Source: Zanthoxylum bungeanum
Taxonomy: Eukaryota > Streptophyta > Magnoliopsida > Sapindales > Rutaceae
DNA: 64,000 nucleotides
Assembly (NCBI GenBank): GCA_019454045.1
Contig: SKCR01035580.1
Span: 62,001 to 126,000 of the forward strand
Reading direction: 5' to 3'
This document shows positions 46,251-57,256 of this stretch, one piece after another (within the stretch, counting starts at the first letter, position 1; each line of letters starts with the position of its first letter). A program made the translations under genes and the position numbers. A model generated the notes under the pieces. The model was not told the origin of the DNA, did no database searches, and saw only the letters and a program-made list of their open reading frames with translations.

Positions 46251-48005
46251 CCTACCGAAGTTATGCTCTCATATGATGCAAGGAATGGTGAAACTGCAGG
46301 ATCTTTCAACTCTGGGGGAAGCTTCCTCATGATGATAGCGCTATATTCTTCTGTCAATGCTACTGTCTCGTAATCTCCCAATCTTCGCTTTCGTGAAAGA
46401 ATGTCTTTCATGAATTTGACATAGCTAGGCATTTGTTCCAAAGCTTCTGCAAATGGAATGTTGATATGCAGTTATTTGAAGATCTCCATGAATCGAGAAA
46501 ACTGTTTGTCTAGTTTGTTTTTCTGGAGTCGCTGTGGAAAAGGTGGATGTGGAGTGATTCTTTCTTGATCTTTTTCCTTTGCTTCGTTTTCCTCCATCTG
46601 TGGAACTGCTTCACTGCTTTCTTTTGGAACTTCTTCAATGGATGCCTTGATTCCAACATCTTTGTTGATTTCTTTACCGCTTTTTAAAATGATGGCATGA
46701 TATTGTTCTTTCCCTCGGTTCCTTAGATTTGGTTGTGTTTTGTTAGGAATGTTTACCTGGCGGTCTGTAACTCTGAGCATTGGCCAGTTGTCCAATTTGA
46801 TTTTCCAGTGCTTTAATAGATGCAGATTGGCTTTGAAACATAGCATCATATTTTTTTAACTGAGCTAGCATTTCTGCTATTTTTGGTTCTTTTTCATGCT
46901 CGTGGCCTTTATTTTGTTGTTGAAATCCAGGTGGTGGATAGTTCTTTTGCCCTGAATTATTACTCCATGAGAAATTGGGATGATTCCTCCATCCTGGGTT
47001 GTAGGTGTTGGAATATGGATTGTTTCCCTGTTTGTTGAAATTATTGACATAATTCACCGTCTCTTTATGTTGGTTTGTCTCTGGTGCTCCTCCATATGGT
47101 GAACTTGTGGATCTAGTATTGCCTTGCATGCTAAGAGTTTCCATGAATTTGTATATCTGATCCAGTTTGGCATTCACTGTTGTGTTGGCTCCAACCTCAT
47201 AAATTCATGTGATTCTTTGGATCATGCACATTTTTGTTAGCCACAATGAATTGTTGTTGGCCATTTCTTCAATTAAATCCCAGACCTGATCTTCTCCTTT
47301 CACCATTAAAGCTCCTCCAGCCGCAGCATCAATTGTGGTTCTCATTATTCCAGAAAGTCCATTATAGAAGGTTTGGACTTGTAGCCACTTTGTAATCTCA
47401 TGGTGAGGACATTTCCGGAGTAAATCTTTGTATCTTTCCCAAGCTTCGTAGAGGGATTCTGAGTCATGTTGGACAAATGATGTGATGTCATTCCTTAGCT
47501 TTGCAGTTCTGGCTGGTGGAAAATACTTTGCAAGGAATTTGGTGGCTAGAGTGTTCCAAGTTGTGATGGAACCTGCTGGTAATGAATGTAGCTAAGCTTT
47601 AGCTCTGTCTTTCAAGGAATATGGAAAAATACGCAGTCTCATTGCTTCTTCAGCTGCTCGGTTGTAATTGAAAGTGCCGCAAACTTCCAGGAAGTTGCTG
47701 ATGTGGGCATTAGGATCTTCAGTTGCATTTCCCTCAAACTGAACTGATTGTTGTATCATATGGATGCATGTTTTGATGTCACACGCATTTACTGGTAAGG
47801 GAGGAAGTACAATACAGGAAATGAAGCCGTCTACCACCGGAATAGTTCTGTCTCGAATAGGAATTGGCGGTGCAACTTCCAAAGGTTCATTTTCCATGTT
47901 GATCAGTGCTTCTTGGCCTTCTCACCTTTCCCTTCTCAACTGTCTGATGGTTCTTTCAATTTCTGGGTCAAGCGGACGGATTTCAAAGCTTCTGGTTCGT
48001 CTCAT
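46251..48005 (-). pseudogene. Athila-like gag, with nonsense codons
   Basis: ATG at 48005-48003 (MRRTRSFEIRPLDPEIERTI). A TGA lies 27 codons in. Core gag follows: VQFEGNATEDPNAHISNFLE, CGTFNYNRAAEEAMRLRIFP, SLKDRAKA, then a TAG at 47592-47594. Further on are the ITSFVQHDSESLYEAWERYK tract, the FYNGLSGIMRTTIDAAAGG tract, a Gln/Asn-rich stretch with a coiled-coil (MFQSQSASIKALENQIGQLA) and the SYVKFMKDILSRKRRLGDYE segment before protease. Several frame changes occur between 47177 and 46440. Confidence 0.85.
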
Positions 48006-48112
48006 GTAGTGTCTGAGAACCTGAAACACAAGAAAACAGAAACAATAAGTAAAAAGAAATTAGATACAAGTAAGGTATCTAACCACAAAACTAATAGTGA
48101 AAGATAAATAAG

Positions 48113-48130
48113 TCCCCGGCAACGGCGCCA
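48113..48130 (-). other. Athila-type primer-binding site
   Basis: On the minus strand TGGCGCCGTTGCCGGGGA, the standard 18-bp PBS of Athila elements (tRNA-Asp type), separated by a few bases from the LTR end. Confidence 0.93.
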
Positions 48131-48136
48131 AAAACT

Positions 48137-50038
48137 TGACTGGCGTAACCACACGCGTATAACGCAAGCGCACGTATCGTTCAAGTAGTACAAAAAGTAT
48201 CGATCCCACGAGGACTTAATACCTAAGCTATTAATTTATGAAGCCAAATTTTTACGAGTATCTAATGGAATGATTGTTTGATTGGATGGTGACTTTAAAC
48301 TTAAAACAAGTAAATACAATTGTGCAAAAGTAAATTGATGGAAAATTCGATATTATTAAACTATCCAGGGTTGTGAATTCTTCCAATATCTTTTAAAGAT
48401 GAAGTGGTTATCTCATGTTTATGTAATATATTGGTTTATTAACCTGGAACACGAAATTATGCAAAAGCCTCTGTCGATTGTCTGATGCAAATACCCAGTA
48501 TAACCCAATTAATCATGTGTCTATGTTAACCAAGTTACCTGAATTCATTAAGATTAAATTCCAATTGTGGCTACCCCCGCCCAACAAGTATATGTCTATC
48601 CTGTAATGAAATCTATTAAAGGGTTATCTATCCTCAAGGAAGATCGTGGGCTATTAAGTCTAAGGCTGAAACCTAAAATTCCTTTGTCAAGTTTATTTTA
48701 AGTTTACCAAATCAATCTTATTAATGGTCAGTTAACAAGAAGCATTAAGCTTAAGACTTAATAAATAAACCTTTATATTACTCAAACTATAAAATAACCC
48801 CTTATAAATCGGTGATATTGGAATTCATCACAACCCCAAACAACGGGTTTAGTTACGACACATAATTAATGCTAGTAAAAGCTTAAATAAAGGAAATGAC
48901 ATAAAGTAAATGCTAGAAAGTAAATGCTAAAAATTAAATAAAGTAAATGCTGGAATTAAATGCTGGAAAGTAAATGATGGAAATTTAAAAATGTAAAAGT
49001 ACAATAAAAGAAAATGTTAGGGTTAGAGGATCCATTTTTATTACTTCTATTTTAGATATCTCCCTTATTATAATATATTAACTTTGCGTGATAATTACCA
49101 ACCGACCATATAGGTGGTATCCTGATTAAGTCAGATTTAAGATTCATTCCAACCTACCATAAAGGCGGTATCCCATTAAGTCAGGTTTTAATGATTATAT
49201 ATTATAATTAAATGAGATTAATCTAAATATTAGTAATAAAAGCTTACCTTTCACCCCAGCAGAATAGAGTTACCTACTCATGCTGAATAGTAAAAGACTG
49301 AAAAGTAAAGAAAAGAAAGTGTTATTGCGAAAAGTAAATAAAATTAATTACATAAAGTTGTAAATAAACAAACAATACACAATCTTCTTAGTATTCTTAA
49401 GAAATTCCTTAGAAGAAAGTATGAATTGAATTCTGAAATTTGGCCTCAATTTATAAGCAAAATTTTGCCGCACGCGTCTCGACGCATGCAACATTGCGCG
49501 TCGCGACGCGCCATTGATTTACGCCATGTGGCGCGCAGATTCCGGAGATGATGACATTTGGCAGGCAACCGTCGGTTGCTGAATTATTGGGTGACGTAAG
49601 TGCTGACGTGGCGACCACTGAATTATTATGATGACGTCATTGATGATGTATGTGCTGACGTGGCGATGATGATTGTCGGCAGTATGTGATGATGACACGT
49701 GTCCGGCGCATGTTAGCAGATTTTGTTGGGATGTTGACACGTGGCAGGCGCATGTTAGCAAATGCATATGATAGCAAACTTCTCTGATTTTGACACGTGT
49801 TCGGCGCACGTTAGAGGTCGCAACGCAGAAGTGTTTTGCATCGCGACGTGGAAAAGACGATTTTGCCATTTTTGTCCGTTTTCCGCTATTTTGGCCCCGA
49901 ATTGTCTCCAGATAGTCCTGTTATTTTATTTATCTATAAAATATCACAAAACACATCAAAATATTCACAAAACTCAAGAAACTATACAAAATATTAAGTC
50001 AATGGAGTGGGAAATAATGATTTATTTACCACTCATCC
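48137..50038 (-). repeat. Athila-like 5' LTR (1.9 kb)
   Basis: Plus-strand edges are TGACTGGCG at 48137 and CCACTCATCC at 50038 (CA expected; last base changed). It matches the 3' LTR at 40690-42424 and has the empty site of the MITE. Repeated TGACGTGGC and TGACACGTG words occur at 49550-49800. A perfect GCGTCGCGACGC palindrome is at 49498-49509. Confidence 0.88.
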
Positions 50039-50342
50039 GGGAGACAAAGCGAAAAATGAGCATTGGAAGGATGTGACGGGCATTTAAGGAAGACTATAAT
50101 GGTTTCACAACTTCTAAGATGCGGTTTAGAAGCCCAAGAAAGACCTTTCGACTAGAGGCGAAAACACAATCATCACAAGACAAAATGATCTTTTGACGAT
50201 ACACGTGCTTTCATAACCCGATGGACATGGTAATGCTGATACTCATATGTAAAAACCCGAGGACGTAGGGGCCATATACATCTTTATTGAAGTTTCCGAC
50301 ATCAACTCACAACCTCGTTGATATCGAGAACTATGAGACATA
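50039..50342 (+). other. Outer element internal 3' end
   Basis: Remaining interior of the outer gypsy element between the Athila-like insertion and the 3' LTR. A short open stretch (from 50287, MKFPTSTHNLVDIENYETYV) runs into the LTR; I do not recognise it. No clear polypurine tract is visible before 50343. Confidence 0.5.
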
Positions 50343-51512
50343 TGTTGATGGTTACTTTAGCCCCGAGGAACTCAAAATCCTAGAAAAATGGTATAATGGA
50401 GTTTGCACTTACCAGATGGTCCGAGGTCCTTATGAGGATGAGAGATCAGATGAATGGCCCGAGCCCGAGGCATAGAGACACCCGGCCCGATAACAAGGCA
50501 TTAGATTCGACAGCATTGACACATGTGAAGACCAACTCGAGACAGTTATGTGATATGTTTTATGCTTGTGACAATGGGAATGAGATTTGGAGTGAGCCAA
50601 CTGAGGCACATTCATATACACCCAAAGAAACTTTACTAGAAGCAAGGAAGCGTAGGAAAATGGCCACATGGGAAGCTCATGGGCCTTCAAACACTTATCA
50701 AGAATGTTCATGAAGTATAAAGAAAAAATGAGGGAATTGAGGAAATCTTTCTCGACCCGACCTGGTAAAGAAGAGAGGAAGAGAACCTAGAACTAATCGC
50801 CTCGGCATGCCGACCCGGTGACCTAGGTCGGGGTTGTCGTATCTTATGCTTATGTGTGGATGACGTAAGCCCTACATGAGAGTTTGAGCCTCCAAAAGGT
50901 TGATGCAATGGGAGCAGGGAAAATGATTATCTCCTTACACACGAAACAACGTGAGGGTGGTTAAATTACAAGCAGTCAAGTGGGCAGAACGTGTAACAAT
51001 AGTAGAGTGGCAGAGTTGCAAGCTGACAAAATGTGTAATAGTGAGCAATAATGACAAGAAGACGTGACTGACGTCATGAGTTAGTGTAACGGTAAATTTA
51101 CAATTGGTAGTAAAAGATTCAGGAGTCCGTATAAATGGAACGTGTAATAGTGGGCAATAATGACAAGAATACGTGGTTGACGTCACAGGTTGGTGTAATG
51201 GTGAATTTATGGGTGTAACAGAAGATTCAGGGGCCTATATAAAGGAGTCGGGGATTCAGTTTCAGGGGTGGGTTCCATGGGTTTTAGCATTTTTTATATA
51301 TCTACTTGTAAAAGAAAGCTCTAAAAGTTTATTGACAGAGAGAGAAAGTAGGTCGGTAACCACGTTAAACTTTTGTTTTTCACTGTGATTTCTTATTTGC
51401 TTAACAAGTTTGCTTTTGATTCTTATCTAACCAAACAAATTCATTACTTGGGGAGGTTTGTTCAAGGAATAAATTTTTTAAATTACCCATGAAACGAAAA
51501 CCACCGTCAACA
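50343..51512 (+). repeat. Outer element 3' LTR (1.17 kb)
   Basis: Uninterrupted copy of the LTR that is split over 8039-8347, 15046-15534 and 17896-18326. It starts TGTTGATGG and ends CCGTCAACA. An internal tandem duplication of about 110 bp (roughly 51020-51235) doubles the block AATAATGACAAGAA.ACGTG with its TGACGTCA box. The right flank is ATATA (51513-51517). Confidence 0.85.
51069..51245 (+). promoter_or_regulatory. Doubled TGACGTCA boxes and TATA box in the 3' LTR
   Basis: TGACGTCA at 51069-51076 and 51178-51185, 109 bp apart, then TATATAAAGG at 51236-51245. In plants TGACGTCA is bound by bZIP factors of the TGA group. The arrangement points downstream, away from the TMK pseudogene, which reads on the other strand. 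Confidence 0.72.
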
Positions 51513-52433
51513 ATATATATATATATATATATATATCCATCTTTAAAATGACATATTTATCCTTCTTCTTTTTTTCCTCTATTTCTTTTTATTTTTACTT
51601 ATAGAATAAAGAATGTCTTATAATTTTATTGTTGACACCAAATATTCAGCTGGAAAATGAAGTCTCTTCTCTTCTTATCATCAACCTGCTATTCAATGGG
51701 TGAATGGTATGTGTTTAATTTTCTTGCAAAATAGAAAAGAATCACAGATCGTCAGAACTGTTATCAGCGAAAATCCTTTGATACTTGACGATGTATTCTC
51801 CTATTTTTGCTGGTAACAAGAAGCACAAAAAAAAAAAAAACAAAAAAAAAACAAAAACAAATAGTTTTGTAGGTTCAGTGGTTTTGCATCCTTTTACAGT
51901 GTGTGGAATTTTTTTTTTTTATTGTTTGTTAATCTCCTCAGTCATTGAATTATGTAGTACTCTTGATCGTTTCGTTTGTTGATTAACTCAAAATCCTATG
52001 ATCTTAGCCATATTGCCTTCTATTTCCATGATATTATGCCCCCCCACTTACCTATTTTGTTGCTCTTTGATTGTAACCCATGAAATCATCTTTGATTATG
52101 TGTCAAAAACAAAATATCATTTTATTTTCTACTTTCTTTGTACTGGAAACTTACTTAAATTTGTAATTTTAAAATAAAAAAAATTAACCTTTTATTTTTC
52201 TAATCTTCTCTTGAAAAAAAAAAAACCAAATATGTTTGCTAAAATTTTCTAACCTTCTCTTGAAAAAAAAATAATAAAAAAAAATGAAAATATAATTACA
52301 CTGATCAATAAATCAATTCAAATCTATTATAAATTACCTCAGGTGAACTAAGATTCATAATAAGTAGCTATGAACATAATTTATGACTTGGAACTTCCAA
52401 CATTCATAATCTGCTGAGATAACTTTGGCGTAT
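51513..52433. other. AT-rich spacer with AT microsatellite
   Basis: An (AT)n run at 51513-51536 is the insertion site of the outer element. The rest has A and T tracts (51829-51855, 51908-51920, 52215-52285). No gene is seen. The end (about 52380-52433) resembles 57080-57130 and is probably the 3' UTR of the neighbouring TMK copy. Confidence 0.6.
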
Positions 52434-55130
52434 CTATGTTGCATCATCAGGTGAAAGCGATTCTGGTTTGGAGTCATGTAATGATTTTGACGCCAAGGCC
52501 GTGTCCAGGCCGATTCCGAATATCACATCAGAATCTGGCTCTGCTGGTTTCAAGGATTCGGCTAGAGATGAGAGCACATTTACAACATGACTCATGTCTG
52601 GCCTCTGATAGGGCTTGCTTCCGCAGCATTGGTCTGCCAGCTCTGCCATTGTGCTTACACTGCCAATGATTTCTTCGTCCAGTTCAATTGCTTGGTCAAT
52701 GGCTGTTCGGAATTTGTCCTCATTTATAAGAAGCATCTCATGGAACCAGGTGACAATGTGAATGATATTATCAGGATCAGAATGGGTTGCTTCTACGGCT
52801 TTTCTACCTGTGATTAACTCCATTAGGATCACGCCAAAGCTATACACGTCTACTTTCGAAGTTATTCGCCCAGTTACTGCCAAAATCATATATGAAAATG
52901 CATGAATTGATCCGCTATTGGCTATTGCATATGAAATAAATAGAATCTTAATAACATTACCTACATATTCTGGTGCTAGATACCCAAAAGTTCCGGCTAC
53001 TCTTGTCATGATGGAATGTTTTCCGTTTTCTGGAACAAGGCGAACCAATCCGAAATCTGCAACTTTAGCCCGCATGTCATCTCCCAGAAGAATGTTGGAG
53101 GGTTTAAGATCTCTGTGAATAAAACTTCGATGTGCTAAACCATGTAAATACTCAACACCTCTAGCAACATCCAAGGCAATATTCAATCTACTATTCCATC
53201 CTAGAGGTTTCAATCCCTCCTCCTTCCAATTGAAAAGATGCCTACTAAGAGTCCCCTGGGGCATGTATTCAAAAACAAGAAGCCTCTCATGTCCATCCAA
53301 GCAATAACCAAGAAATGTCACCAGATGGCGGTGTTGAACCTTTGTAAGAACTGCAACCTCTGACTCAAATTGAGCTATTCCTGCTCATTTGCAACTCTTG
53401 ATTCCATCCTCTTCACCGCAATCTTAATTTCACCGTTCAATTTTCCTTTGTACACGGATCCAAAACCCCCTCTTCCCAATCTATTTTCCTCACTGAAATT
53501 GTTAGTTGCATTCCTCAAAAACTCTATTGACATAACCATATTTCCAAACTCAATTGAGTGAATGTCATTAGGACCACATATTGAGTGAGAGTAAACTTGT
53601 AATAGTATTTTTCTGTACCAGTTTCGTTTTCTGGTATACAGAAAGACACCCAGTCCAACAAAAAGGACAACAAAGAGAACACCTATTACAGAACCCAAAA
53701 TGACTCTAATAATTGGATTCTTACTGACTCCACTAACAGCACTGGTGGTAATGAAGCTGGTGAAATACTATCTTCTTCAATATCAGGGTTCCCATTAGTC
53801 ATAACAATCACATTTTCTCTAAAATTTGGCACTCTGCCATGAAGATGATTGTTCGAGACATCTAAATTCTGAAGACTAGATAGTGTTGTCAGCTCATTTG
53901 GTATAGCACCAGTAAGTGAATTATTTAGCAGTATCAAATATTTCAAAGATCCGAGCATAGAAAATTCTGGAGAAATTTCACCCAAAAGCCCCAGGTTTTG
54001 GAAATTAATAGTCGTAATGTTTCCTTGTCCATCACAAGTAATCCCCATCCAACCTACACAAGGATCATTTCCTTTCCAATTCTGTGCAAATACCACTGGG
54101 TAACCCATGGACTCTGCAATTGACAGCAAGATACTGACTCGACTATCACAAGCAACACCAGGATCATCTAGGCAAAAACTATTAGACCCAGTTCTCATAA
54201 CTAAATTGACCTTTGCATTGTTAAATCTTGAGTTGGACCCTGAAGCAAATTATTGCTCAAATTTAGAATATCAAGGCTTGGAAGAATAATTAAAGACCGA
54301 GGAAAAATACCTGTCAACACATTATCATTCAAGGTCAAAACCTCCAAATCAAGAAGTGCAGATAAATCTGGCAAAGGACCTGTAAATCGATTGTCATGAA
54401 GCAATAGCTGAGTCAAAGAAGTCATGTTTTTCAATACTGAGAGTGATCCATGGAGCTTGGAATTGCTCCTTTGGCTATTCACCCATAATGTCTGAAGTGA
54501 AGACATGCCCAAACTCGATGGAATTTCTCCTTGAAGATTGTTCTTAGCCAAAAGCAAATGATTTAAATAAGGAAAAGTATCTGCCTCGAAAAAATCCGGA
54601 ATGGTCCCTGAAATACTGGCCTCGTTTGCAGAAAAACTAAGCAAACCAATGGCATCTTTTAAACTGGAAGGAATTTCCCAAGATGACAACGGATTATTAT
54701 TTAGTCTTACATATTGCAAAGATGTTAATCCTGTAAAGAAATCAGGAGGCATGTATGTGAAACTGTTGTTATCAAAATCCACAACTTCAAGAGAGCTCAA
54801 CAAAGCAAGACTGGGAATTGGTCCTGTGAGTTTGTTGTCGGACACATCCACTATAGTTAGTGAAGAGAGGTTCTTGAGGTCTGAAGGGAGGCTTCCTTTC
54901 ACGTTTTGGCAACTAATTTGAATATGGGTAACCATCTTGTTTTCTGAGCACGCAATGCCCGTCCATTGACACGGGTTTGGGTCTGACCATTCTAAGCTTT
55001 CCGGGATCACAAGGCTGGATTTCAGTGCTTCCATGACTGCGGCGTCTGGGCTGGACAGGGACTTAACCGACACTGAGAAAGTGAGAAACCAGAGGAGCAG
55101 GGACATGCCCAGATAGCCTGATGAGTTCAT
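52434..55130 (-). pseudogene. TMK-like receptor kinase, three frameshifts
   Basis: Paralogue of 4573-7633, same strand and domain order. Signal peptide MNSSGYLGMSLLLWFLTFSV, N-cap WSDPNPCQW, LRRs, second cap NWKGNDPC, transmembrane GSVIGVLFVVLFVGLGVFLY, kinase [48 protein letters not shown]. The 84-bp intron (52960-52877) is at the same position and phase as in the intact gene; it happens to be stop-free. The frame breaks near 54230, near 53745 and near 53380. The first and third each fit loss of one base; the size of the second is not resolved. Kinase residues are otherwise intact, so it is either a young pseudogene or a gene with sequencing errors. Confidence 0.88.
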
Positions 55131-55298
55131 TTTTCTCATGAATTCAAATGCCAACAACTAATTAGGATATCGTGCAAGATTTCTTCAGATGTTTATTTGA
55201 CTCATATCTTCTCCAAATCCTAGGCTCAAATCGAGTTACTAAACATGGCCTTCAGCTGCAAAAAATTAAATAAATAAATAATCAGTTTGGATTATGGA

Positions 55299-56580
55299 AG
55301 GAAATTAGTAAAATAACCAAAAAAAAATATATTCATTTGTCAAAATGAGCCATAATATTTGCTATTTATATTCCGGAGATTTGAAGGAATTCGGAGATTT
55401 GAAGTGAAATTTTCAGATCTTCGAGGTTTTTAATTTTTTTATTCAAAACTTCGGATATCCGAAATATTAATTCGGATCTCCGAAGTATTTTTCGGATGTC
55501 CAAAGTTTGAAAAATTATTTATAAAACCGGATATTCCTCATTTATTCTCACTACAAAAACTTAGATTTTTATGATGATACGATATTAATTTTGATGCTCA
55601 ACAAAGTAGTTAACAATTTTTATTGATACATAAAATTTTTACATATAAGCTCGAAAATATAAATAAAAAACATCAAATTCTAATACATCAAATCTGTTTA
55701 CATAAGTTAAAATTACTCTTGACTTTGACTTAGATTTTGGCTAAGAGGAATCATGTATGAACGTCTATTGTGTCCATATTCGCTACATTGACCGCATATG
55801 ACTTGTACCATTTGTTCGCCTTGTGATGGTCTTCTATTTGTTTTCGGTCGTCCCGCCGAAACACACTCATTTGGTGGTAATAATTCAAACCTGCATTGAG
55901 AGTCAAAACATTAGTTAAAATTAATTTTGAATGTTTTTCTAATAAAACAAAGTAATAATATTATACATGATAACTCTTCTGGCAAGACCCAATCAGATTG
56001 GTCACCAACAGGATGAATAGTTTCCACATACACAACACATAAGGTGGTCATTGTGTCACATCTCACTCCAAAGACTAGAGCGTTTGATTCTAGCAGCCGC
56101 ACATACAGCCAATGCACACAAAAGTTGCTATAAATCAAACTTTCTGCACGTACATGTCTTCTCTCTTATGTTGATAATTTCAAACATGTCTCCACCACGG
56201 ACTTCAAACTCATAACGATCAGTTGGTGATACGGACATTCGATGCGAATTCACTATACGTTTCTCTATTTTTGTATGTGCCCACAGGTCGATGGAGTGAC
56301 AATTTTTTCTGTTGATTCTCTCCTACAAAAAAAACCCATCTCTGAAGGGTCATCATGATACAATTAAGTTTTTGTAGTGAGAATAAATGGGGAATGCTCG
56401 GTTTTATAAATAATTTTTCAAATATCCGAAGTTGTGAATTCGAATCTCCGAATTTTACACCAATTTCGGTGTGTATTTCGGAAAAACTTCGAAAACTATG
56501 ACTGAAAAATAAATAATTAACGTTATGGCTCATTTTAACCAATGAATATCTTTTTTTTTTATTAGTTTTGTTAATTTCCC
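55299..56580. mobile_element. Mutator-like element with long inverted ends
   Basis: The left arm (55299 to about 55570) and right arm (about 56360-56580) are imperfect inverted repeats of 220-270 bp. Both start (G)GAAATTA and share TATTCATT..TAAAATGAGCCATAA, the AAAATTATTTATAAAACCG tract and TTCTCACTACAAAAACTTA. Between them is the C-terminal part of a MULE transposase. It is inserted about 170 bp upstream of the TMK pseudogene start, splitting its upstream region; the flank continues at 56581. A clean 9-bp target duplication is not visible. Confidence 0.78.
55710..56320 (-). pseudogene. MULE transposase C-terminal remnant
   Basis: The minus strand reads a degraded SWIM zinc finger (RYEFEVRGGDMFEI, EKTCTCRKFDL, then a stop and LCALAV, the His lost). 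Next come VYVETIHPVGDQSDWVLPEE and, after a gap that may be an intron, FELLPPNECVSAGRPKTN and the knuckle CGQCSEYGHNRRS, whose last Cys is Ser. These are typical of MURA-family transposase ends. The catalytic domain is absent, so it cannot transpose on its own. Confidence 0.75.
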
Positions 56581-57082
56581 GAAATCCGGTGACGGCATGA
56601 AAGACTACAGCTTGTTTACAAGATTACAATGTGAATAAGAAATCACAACGGTATATGAGTTGTAAAGCCGGATGAAGGCTGATCCGTCCGTCCAACCGTC
56701 TCTATGGTCGATTGTTTATTTATTTTATGCTCCGTACCATCTCAAATTAAAATAATTTTCCTCTATCATTCATTGATTCGCAGAAATCGAACCTAAAACA
56801 GAAAAACCAACTTAATTGAGTTGCCCTCTTTAAGACTGCCTTTGTGTACATTAGTTGCAAAAGAAGTGAAAAAGACTACAAAATTTTATTATTATTTTTA
56901 ACTCAATAATATAAATATTTTCTTTCAGTGACTAGTAGTTTATTTTTATCGCTGATAAGGTACCTAAGTACCATTACACTTGCTAAATATGTAACGGAAA
57001 TATAATTATTAAATATATTATCAATACCTATGAAGATAACATGTGACATGAACTTGATAAAGATCTTTTTACGGCATTAACA
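56581..57082. other. Displaced upstream flank of the TMK pseudogene
   Basis: 56595-56690 (ATGAAAGACTACAGC, GGATGAAGGCTG) match 7765-7850, the upstream region of the intact TMK gene. This stretch belonged to the promoter of the 52434-55130 copy before the Mutator-like insertion. The rest is AT-rich without recognisable features. Confidence 0.6.
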
Positions 57083-57256
57083 TTCATGATCTGTTGAGAT
57101 CACTTTGGCATTTCTTTGTGGCATCAGGTTGGTGCAGCGGCTAATGCAGAATGATGCTCCGTCAAAGCGATTCTGAAAGTGGAGTTATGTTATGAATTTG
57201 AAGCCTATAAGGCCGTGTCCAGTCCATTTCCATGTCTCACATCAGAATCCGGCTAA
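57083..57256 (-). pseudogene. C-terminal scrap of a fourth TMK copy
   Basis: Matches the last coding bases and 3' UTR of the other copies: CATGATCTGTTGAGATCACTT resembles 52403-52423, and AAAGCGATTCTG, GGCCGTGTCCAG and ATGTCTCACATCAGAATC resemble 4619-4695 and 52450-52540. No reading frame survives. It shows that one more gene stood here on the minus strand. Confidence 0.75.

Larger units (their letters stand above)
40690..50038 (-). mobile_element. Non-autonomous Athila-like gypsy element carrying host-derived sequence
   Basis: Minus-strand element. 5' LTR 48137-50038, PBS 48113-48130, gag from 48005, protease about 46250, then directly the integrase C-terminal tail (45959-45409), with RT, RNase H and integrase core absent. 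Further downstream come a 182-codon ORF, a LOG-like pseudogene, and the 3' LTR (42424 down to 40690, truncated). The LTR starts TGATGAGTGG on the minus strand and follows a GGTTTGAGGGTG tract, as in Athila elements. Gag and protease hold nonsense codons. Confidence 0.85.
8039..51512 (+). mobile_element. Outer Ty3/gypsy (Tat-like) element holding the nest
   Basis: The 5' LTR starts TGTTGATGG at 8039 and, after later insertions are removed, ends TCAATA at 18326. The 3' LTR runs 50343-51512 (TGTTGATGG to TCAACA). Both are flanked by ATATA (8034-8038 and 51513-51517), a 5-bp target duplication, although the right flank is an AT microsatellite. A PBS (18328-18346) and a broken gag follow the 5' LTR. 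A degenerate antisense ORF with a gypsy-type transposase-like domain lies at 25135-27460. I find no protease, RT, RNase H or integrase belonging to it, so it looks non-autonomous. The Tat assignment is an inference from the PBS type and the antisense ORF. Everything else inside is later insertion. Confidence 0.75.

Noticed and set aside
52877..52960. Stop-free 84-bp stretch as coding sequence in the second TMK copy
   Set aside because: GT/AG borders and phase match the intron of the other two TMK copies exactly; read-through would add 28 residues to the kinase activation region.
55549..56390. CACTACAAAAA words as a CACTA transposon
   Set aside because: They lie inside the longer Mutator-type inverted ends, with no subterminal arrays and no 3-bp duplication next to them.
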